Origin: Toxonevra muliebris
Lineage: Eukaryota; Arthropoda; Insecta; Diptera; Pallopteridae
Length of the DNA: 64,000 bases
Assembly: GCA_963691655.1 (NCBI GenBank)
Contig: OY829326.1
Span: 101,307,340 to 101,371,339, forward strand
Direction of reading: 5' to 3'
The notes below the pieces were generated by a model that saw nothing but the letters and a program-made list of their open reading frames with translations, had not been told where the DNA came from and made no database searches. Position numbers and translations under genes: made by a program. Position 1 is the first letter of the stretch, and each line of letters begins with the position of its first letter. Positions 59,160 through 64,000 of the stretch are shown one piece after another.

Positions 59160-61375
59160 TATTCAATTAATTTGAACGCGTGATCTGAAAAAAATTATAG
59201 GTCCATTACAAAAGAACACTTGGTGTAGGGTAATCCAATGGTCGGTCATAACTCAAATTTAACAGTCTCTTATTTCATTTAAAATCCTTCCTTTTCGTCG
59301 TTTGAAATTAAAGTTTGTTTTTGATTCCCCTCCAACTTCAGGTCAATTTACATTAAAATTAGCATAAATGCAGGACGTAGTATATTTTTTATTATTTTTT
59401 TCTCGTTGATTTTCTTCTTAGTTTCATCAAATGCTTTGGCAGCTACAAGTACCCTTCTCCCTCCCCATAAACGTCCAGCTATGCCATGCATCCGTTTCTC
59501 TTTTTCGTCTGTCTATCTGAATTTATGCTCATCAATCAATTTGCATTTATGATGTAGTGTGCTGGTGGTGGTGGTGGCAATCAGCAGCAGTGAAATGATG
59601 ATGATGATGGTGGAACCGCTTGATGGTTCCTGTTTTTCTTACATTCGTTTATTCCCAGGATTTTTTTTTTATTTATTTATTTACTACAGCTACTCCCTCA
59701 GTTCTACTGGGGAGCTCAATTCATTCAAGTTGCATGTTGATTTTACATACATGCATACTCCTTGCCCAAACTTCTTTCTCTCTCTGTTTCTGTTCGTCAT
59801 CTGCATTGAAGTACAACGTGCGCATTTATGTACTTGCTTCATGATGTGGCAAATGTAGGCGGATGTCCACATCAATTGCGCTTGGCGCGCAAAAGTCTAT
59901 TTTAATTTGCAACGTCAACAAGCAACGACAACAACAAATTGCTGCTGCAGTTCAACAATTTTTAACGTGTCTCTTGTTGCTTGTTGCTGTTGCTGCTGCT
60001 GCTGCTTGTGTTGATGTTGATGACAATGATGATGGATTTGTTTGTTTATAAAATTTTCGCACTTGTTGATATTCATGATGTTGTTGCTATTTGCTGTTTG
60101 CTGATGATGATTATGATTTTAAAGTCAACAATGCCTGATTTGTTATTGTTTGCTTTTCTTTTTGATGCTGATGCTGCTGCTGCTGCTTCTATTCACTCAT
60201 CTTCACACAAACAGAGAGGGAGGAAATTAGTGATTATTTTGCATAGATTTAATGAAAGTCAAAGTCGATGAACTGCAAATAAACTTTAATTGCAGATGTA
60301 AAACTAACTAGAAAAAAATTACAAATTTAAGAAAACATTGTACTATATAATTTAGCTATTGTCTTCAACAATACGAAACATTTATCAATGTATTGTTTAA
60401 CCACAATTTCCTCAACAACTGAGAAACAGAAAACCCAATAACCTTCAATTAAGCAATTGAATCATAAAATAATTTAACACCTTCACAACTTTGCTTTTGC
60501 CTTTGACCAATTTAAAATGATTGCTCAGCAAACCAAACGCTGCCTCATGAATCTTAACTCGGTTGGCACCCAATACCAAAACAAATTCATTCAATATTAA
60601 GCCCAATTAAGTACAAGAGTTGGCAGTCAATAAAATAAAAGTGATTGTCTTCATCGACAAACCAACCACTGTTTTTTTTTCGGGTTTTTTTTTTTTATTT
60701 GCGCTCACCTTTCTGCAATTCAAGTGCAGACGCACGCATGCAATCACGGGTAACGTCATCATCGTCATCTTAATAATTACCTTCATTGTCGCCAATATCT
60801 TTTTTGTATCACTTTCACCCTTCACACATATTGTTTTTTTTTTTTTAAATTTATTATTTATGAAAACTTATTACTTTCGTTGAATAATTTTGTTTTTGTA
60901 TACAGAAATGGCAACAGGTCGTTATGAACAAAATAAATGAAATATTGCTGACATATTTTACCTGTGAAAAGAAGTTAAAAATATTTTGTGTCACGGTCAA
61001 AAAAGTTGCAAACAGATGTTTCTTTTTTTTTTTATTTTAGTTGCCTTTGAAGTTGATTAAACCAAATGTAAAAGGTCCTTTGTGTGTTGCTTGCGCAGTG
61101 ATAAGCGCTGATAAGTTTTGAGATAAAGTCTTTGATTCAAGGTTTTCTCTTAATTTAACTTTCTTGTTGGGTTTTTGGCGATTTTATTTTTAAGAGATTG
61201 AAAGTGAGATTCTACAGTAAAAGGGAAACACTTTACAGCGAAATATTGAAATTTAAATTTATAAATATTTTTTGAAATATCCAAAAAGGAATTAAAGGCT
61301 TTCGCTGTATTCGAACTTAGTCTTTTGAATTTGATTAGTTAGTTTAAGTGATGACCCAGGATATGAAAATGCTTG
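59160..61375. other. Non-coding DNA with a long triplet-rich island
   Basis: From about 59560 to 60200 GGTGGT, GATGAT, TGCTGC and GTTGAT triplet runs (for example CTGCTGCTGCTGCTTG near 59994) alternate with less repetitive sequence. Frames there encode Leu/Met/Val or Gln/His runs in all registers and show no family. It could be an enhancer-like or low-complexity intronic island. Confidence 0.5.
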
Positions 61376-61379
61376 CTCT

Positions 61380-61930
61380 CAATAACTCATTGACTTGCCA
61401 TTATTGGTGATATACCCAACTTCAAAAAAATGACCAAAAATGCTAAAAATGAGCAGACACTCATTTTTTTTCAAGTTATTGTCATGCAGTGGGGAATTTA
61501 TTGCATTTTTTATAATCATACCGGGGCATAATTTTGATAATGGCAAGTCAATGAGCTACCGAAATTATGTTCTTCACGATAACAAAATGCACTGAATTAG
61601 ATTATTTAAAAGAATTTAAATTGATGAGTTTTTTTTTGGCATTTTCGGCCATTTTTTTTTTAGTGAAGTTCGAAGAAACTCGGAAACAACTTCAAGATAT
61701 TTATCCACTTTTGTCCCTAGTCTGGAAACGAATCGCAAGCATTTACCTAGGAAAAAAGATTCCTCAATGTAGAGATCGGGCTTTTTTCTCTCATATTTTT
61801 AAATAAAATCGCCATATTTTTCTCCCGTGGTCAAAACGAAATTTAGACCCGCGAATCGATATCGAGCATACCTAAAAATAATGGGGACTCCGGGCGAGGT
61901 TGTTATATATTCCCTAAATTAATGCACATA
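61380..61930. repeat. Foldback-like dispersed repeat, copy 2
   Basis: An inverted pair is present: AACTCATTGACTTGCCATTA near 61384 against ATAATGGCAAGTCAATGAGC near 61538, and AACTTCAAAAAAATGACC near 61420 against GGCCATTTTTTTTTTAGTGAAGTT near 61648. Direct comparison with 53690-54010 shows matching blocks: GAAATTATGTTCTTCACGATAA, GGCCATTTTTTT, and GAGGTTGTTATATATTCCCT against the complement near 53725. Confidence 0.65.
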
Positions 61931-61969
61931 CGGGTTTGAAAAGACCTTCAGAATCGGGATGGTCTGAGC

Positions 61970-62702
61970 TAGGGTAGCCAGACGTACTGATTTGATCAGT
62001 ACATGTACATGCTGATTTTTGTATCTTGTACTGATTTTTCAAATTAATGTCTTAAGAATTTTTGCGCTTAACCTAAATGGTCTTAAAATCGTTTTTGCTG
62101 GCAGTCTCACCCTGTTTGTTTCTTTTTTCGATTGTTCACAAAATAAAATACATACGCGTTGCTGCTATCGAGAAGAGAAAATCAATATTTGCTTGAAGAA
62201 AAGTCGAATAACGTAAGCTTATAAAAGAGTGTTTTAATTGAATTTAATTATTGTCCTCAGCTCTAACTATTCTTTAAATATGGAAACTGATACCGCTCAT
62301 TTACTAAAAGACTGTCATAACTCAAAAAACGCGATTTTGCAGAAAACGCATTTAAAGTTTTCAATTGACTCCCACTTTGCAGAAAAAAGAAGAAATCTTA
62401 TAATTCTCACGGGCAGAGTATACAAGATATTAATATGAAATTTGTACACAATATGAAGCGTGACATAATGAATAATTCTGCATCATTAACTCAAAAACCG
62501 TGTTTTTTGACTTATGACAGTCTTTTAGTAGTAATCAACAATGTCTACTGACGAAGAAAAAAAATGTAAAATGAACACACAAAATCGGAGAAAAGTTTTA
62601 TTGAAATTTCTATGCAATAAAAGCATAAAAACTGTACTGATTTTCACTGCTTTCCAAACGTGTAATGTACTGATTTTGCGGTTCAAAAATCTGGCTACTC
62701 TA
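61970..62702. mobile_element. Non-autonomous hAT-like element with 8-bp duplication
   Basis: The ends TAGGGTAGCCAGA (61970) and TCTGGCTACTCTA (ending 62702) are inverted repeats of 13 bp with one mismatch. An identical 8-bp direct repeat GTCTGAGC flanks them (61962-61969 and 62703-62710), the standard hAT target duplication. Inside there is an inverted pair: ACTAAAAGACTGTCATAACT near 62302 and its complement near 62500, and several GTACTGATTTT words near both ends. No transposase is recognised. Confidence 0.9.
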
Positions 62703-62710
62703 GTCTGAGC

Positions 62711-64000
62711 ATTAATTTGTTAATACTCCCAAACTCTAGAATCGAAAGTTTCCTATATCTTTTATTCACTCTTATTGTATTTAGTTTAGGAGCGAGTCAG
62801 TAATATTTAAGGTATCGCTCCTCTTATAAAATAATTAGTTCTAAGTGGCGATTTGATAATATGTCCTAACTATAGTTAAGATTGGTACACTATTTGTATC
62901 GACTTCTAAAGGCTTAGTCTCTTTGAGATCTCATCGAGTTTATACAGAAACGGTGAGTAAAAACAAAAGCCCTGGATATAAATCCAGAGGCGTACAATTT
63001 CATAGACAGTGAGAGAAAATTTGTTCACTGCAGCTTCAGTAATTTTAATTGTAGAAATACAAAGTCAGGCCGCGTGTACTTCCACCGACTAAAGCCACAT
63101 AAGGACTGTTGTCAGTCGGGAAACATATGATTTACTGTCTTGTTCTAGTAAGGTTATATTTTAGTTCTTTCCTATGGTATAAAAGAGAAGTCTCTACCAT
63201 CTTCGATTTGCCGATTCTACTATAGTAGATCCACCATAATCTTGACGAATGAGAACAAACTTATCCAAAGGTGAACCTTTTAAAGATAAAACTCCTTCTC
63301 CAGCCTTTATAATAATTTGAGTTAATACACTCCTCCCTCCCTCTCCTTCGTATTTTTAGGAAAGTTCATTTAATAATTTTGAAGCAGAATAATTCTCTCA
63401 AAAACTTGATGAAAATCTTTTCTATTTCATCAACCCTATCCCTGGCCAAATGCAATCAGGATTTGAACAGAAATTGTTGCATGATTTTATATTTCGTGTA
63501 ATTAATATTTGGACACTGGAATGTATGACGAAGACCTTTCCTTAATAACTCGGGGCCGCCACTTTAATCCTGGGATAATTTCTTTGCGTCTAGCATTTTG
63601 TATTCCTTGAAACCACTGATTTGTACAATTGCTCAACTGCTTGAAGCAACTTGATGTGAACTTCGCTACCAGTAAAAATACCAATATAGTTTATCAAATA
63701 TGATTCATTTTTAGAGTGAATTGAAGAGAGTGATCTGCGAACTACAGTGAATAACCCACTTTTCCGATTTGTTCCCCCTGTACCTTGCTGATGACCCTGC
63801 AGAAGCTCATTGTGTCTAAAGTGTCTCGTTTTGATACCACAGAACTTATTTTTTCAAACCCGCTTTGTATTATCAAGGAAGAATAGTAGTAATCTACTAG
63901 CTCCTATATTGAATAATGCTGTCAGAACCTCGATGAAAGCCTTCGACTCTGACTAGATGAGATTAAATTTAAAATAGTAAGTTCTCTGTGGTTTCTATCT
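62711..64000. other. Non-coding DNA, no gene identified
   Basis: No convincing coding similarity. A minus-strand TGTGGTATCAAAACGAGACA near 63833 recalls the GGTATC part of the SINE/LINE tail but the match is only about 11 bases. A minus-strand frame at 63502-63684 has no family I recognise. Confidence 0.4.

Noticed and set aside
59559..60271. Several frames in the triplet island
   Set aside because: Triplet repeats keep all frames open; there is no consistent protein and no family match.
60940..60990. Minus-strand recursive splice site (CACAG|GTAAAA)
   Set aside because: The pyrimidine tract is short and the donor is poor, so weaker than the two plus-strand candidates.
63502..63684. Minus-strand 60-codon frame resembling retroelement sequence
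   Set aside because: I looked for RNase H or reverse transcriptase motifs and found none. The nearby GGTATC match to the SINE/LINE tail is too short.

Overview
The window reads as non-coding DNA from a higher (brachyceran) fly, most likely part of a very large intron or an intergenic region. The reasons are a strong A+T bias, islands rich in CAA/CAG/GTT triplets and dinucleotide runs typical of dipteran introns, and a set of fly-type mobile elements (mauritiana-type mariner, pogo/Tigger, DD37D and DD37E Tc1-related elements, and non-LTR retrotransposons with an RNase H domain). I find no intact host protein gene. Nearly every convincing stretch of coding similarity is a broken transposase or reverse transcriptase/RNase H remnant. 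Two plus-strand sequences (around 925 and 54358) look like recursive splice sites, which would fit a long plus-strand intron. Genus and host gene cannot be named from the sequence alone.

Layout. 1-5 kb: flanking sequence, a degraded rosa-like (DD41D) transposase, a possible hAT C-terminal scrap, and a DD37D element with both terminal inverted repeats and TA target duplication. 5-9 kb: A+T-rich sequence with an array built on the palindrome AGAATGCATTCT. 9-11 kb: a 5'-truncated LINE with a 12-bp target site duplication, then an array of ATTACAA/TTGTAAT palindromes. 16-18 kb: a Tigger/pogo element with a gutted transposase. 18.4-21 kb: a degenerate tandem array with a 721-bp foldback element inserted in it. 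22-23.5 kb: a CACATT-T-AATGTG array. 25.7-26.8 kb: a decayed DD37E element. 29.6-31.2 kb: a LINE remnant split by about 400 bp. 31.5-33.8 kb: a second ATTACAA-type array with a well preserved DD37E element inside it. 36.4-37.5 kb: a mauritiana-type mariner. 37.8-41.3 kb: a second CACATT-T-AATGTG tract split by a tRNA-derived SINE and a LINE. 43.9-45.1 kb: a GGTAAGGCCTTGGTAATG array. 45.7 kb: a small MITE. 47.4-48.1 kb: a double palindrome flanked by TTA. 52-52.8 kb: a pogo-like element with an AAGTCATTTG-type array inside. 53.7-54 and 61.4-61.9 kb: two copies of a foldback repeat. 56.5-57.9 kb: an element with long terminal repeats and a TA duplication. 62-62.7 kb: a non-autonomous hAT-like element with an 8-bp duplication.

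Two themes stand out. First, the SINE at 38.2-38.5 kb and the LINE at 9.1-10.0 kb share a 3' tail, so a SINE/LINE pair that uses the same reverse transcriptase is visible in one window. Second, several separate tracts of 0.4-2.5 kb are each made of many decayed copies of one short, often self-complementary word. Three of them begin with the same head, CAGAGCTG. These word arrays are not ordinary microsatellites and may represent an undescribed repeat class.
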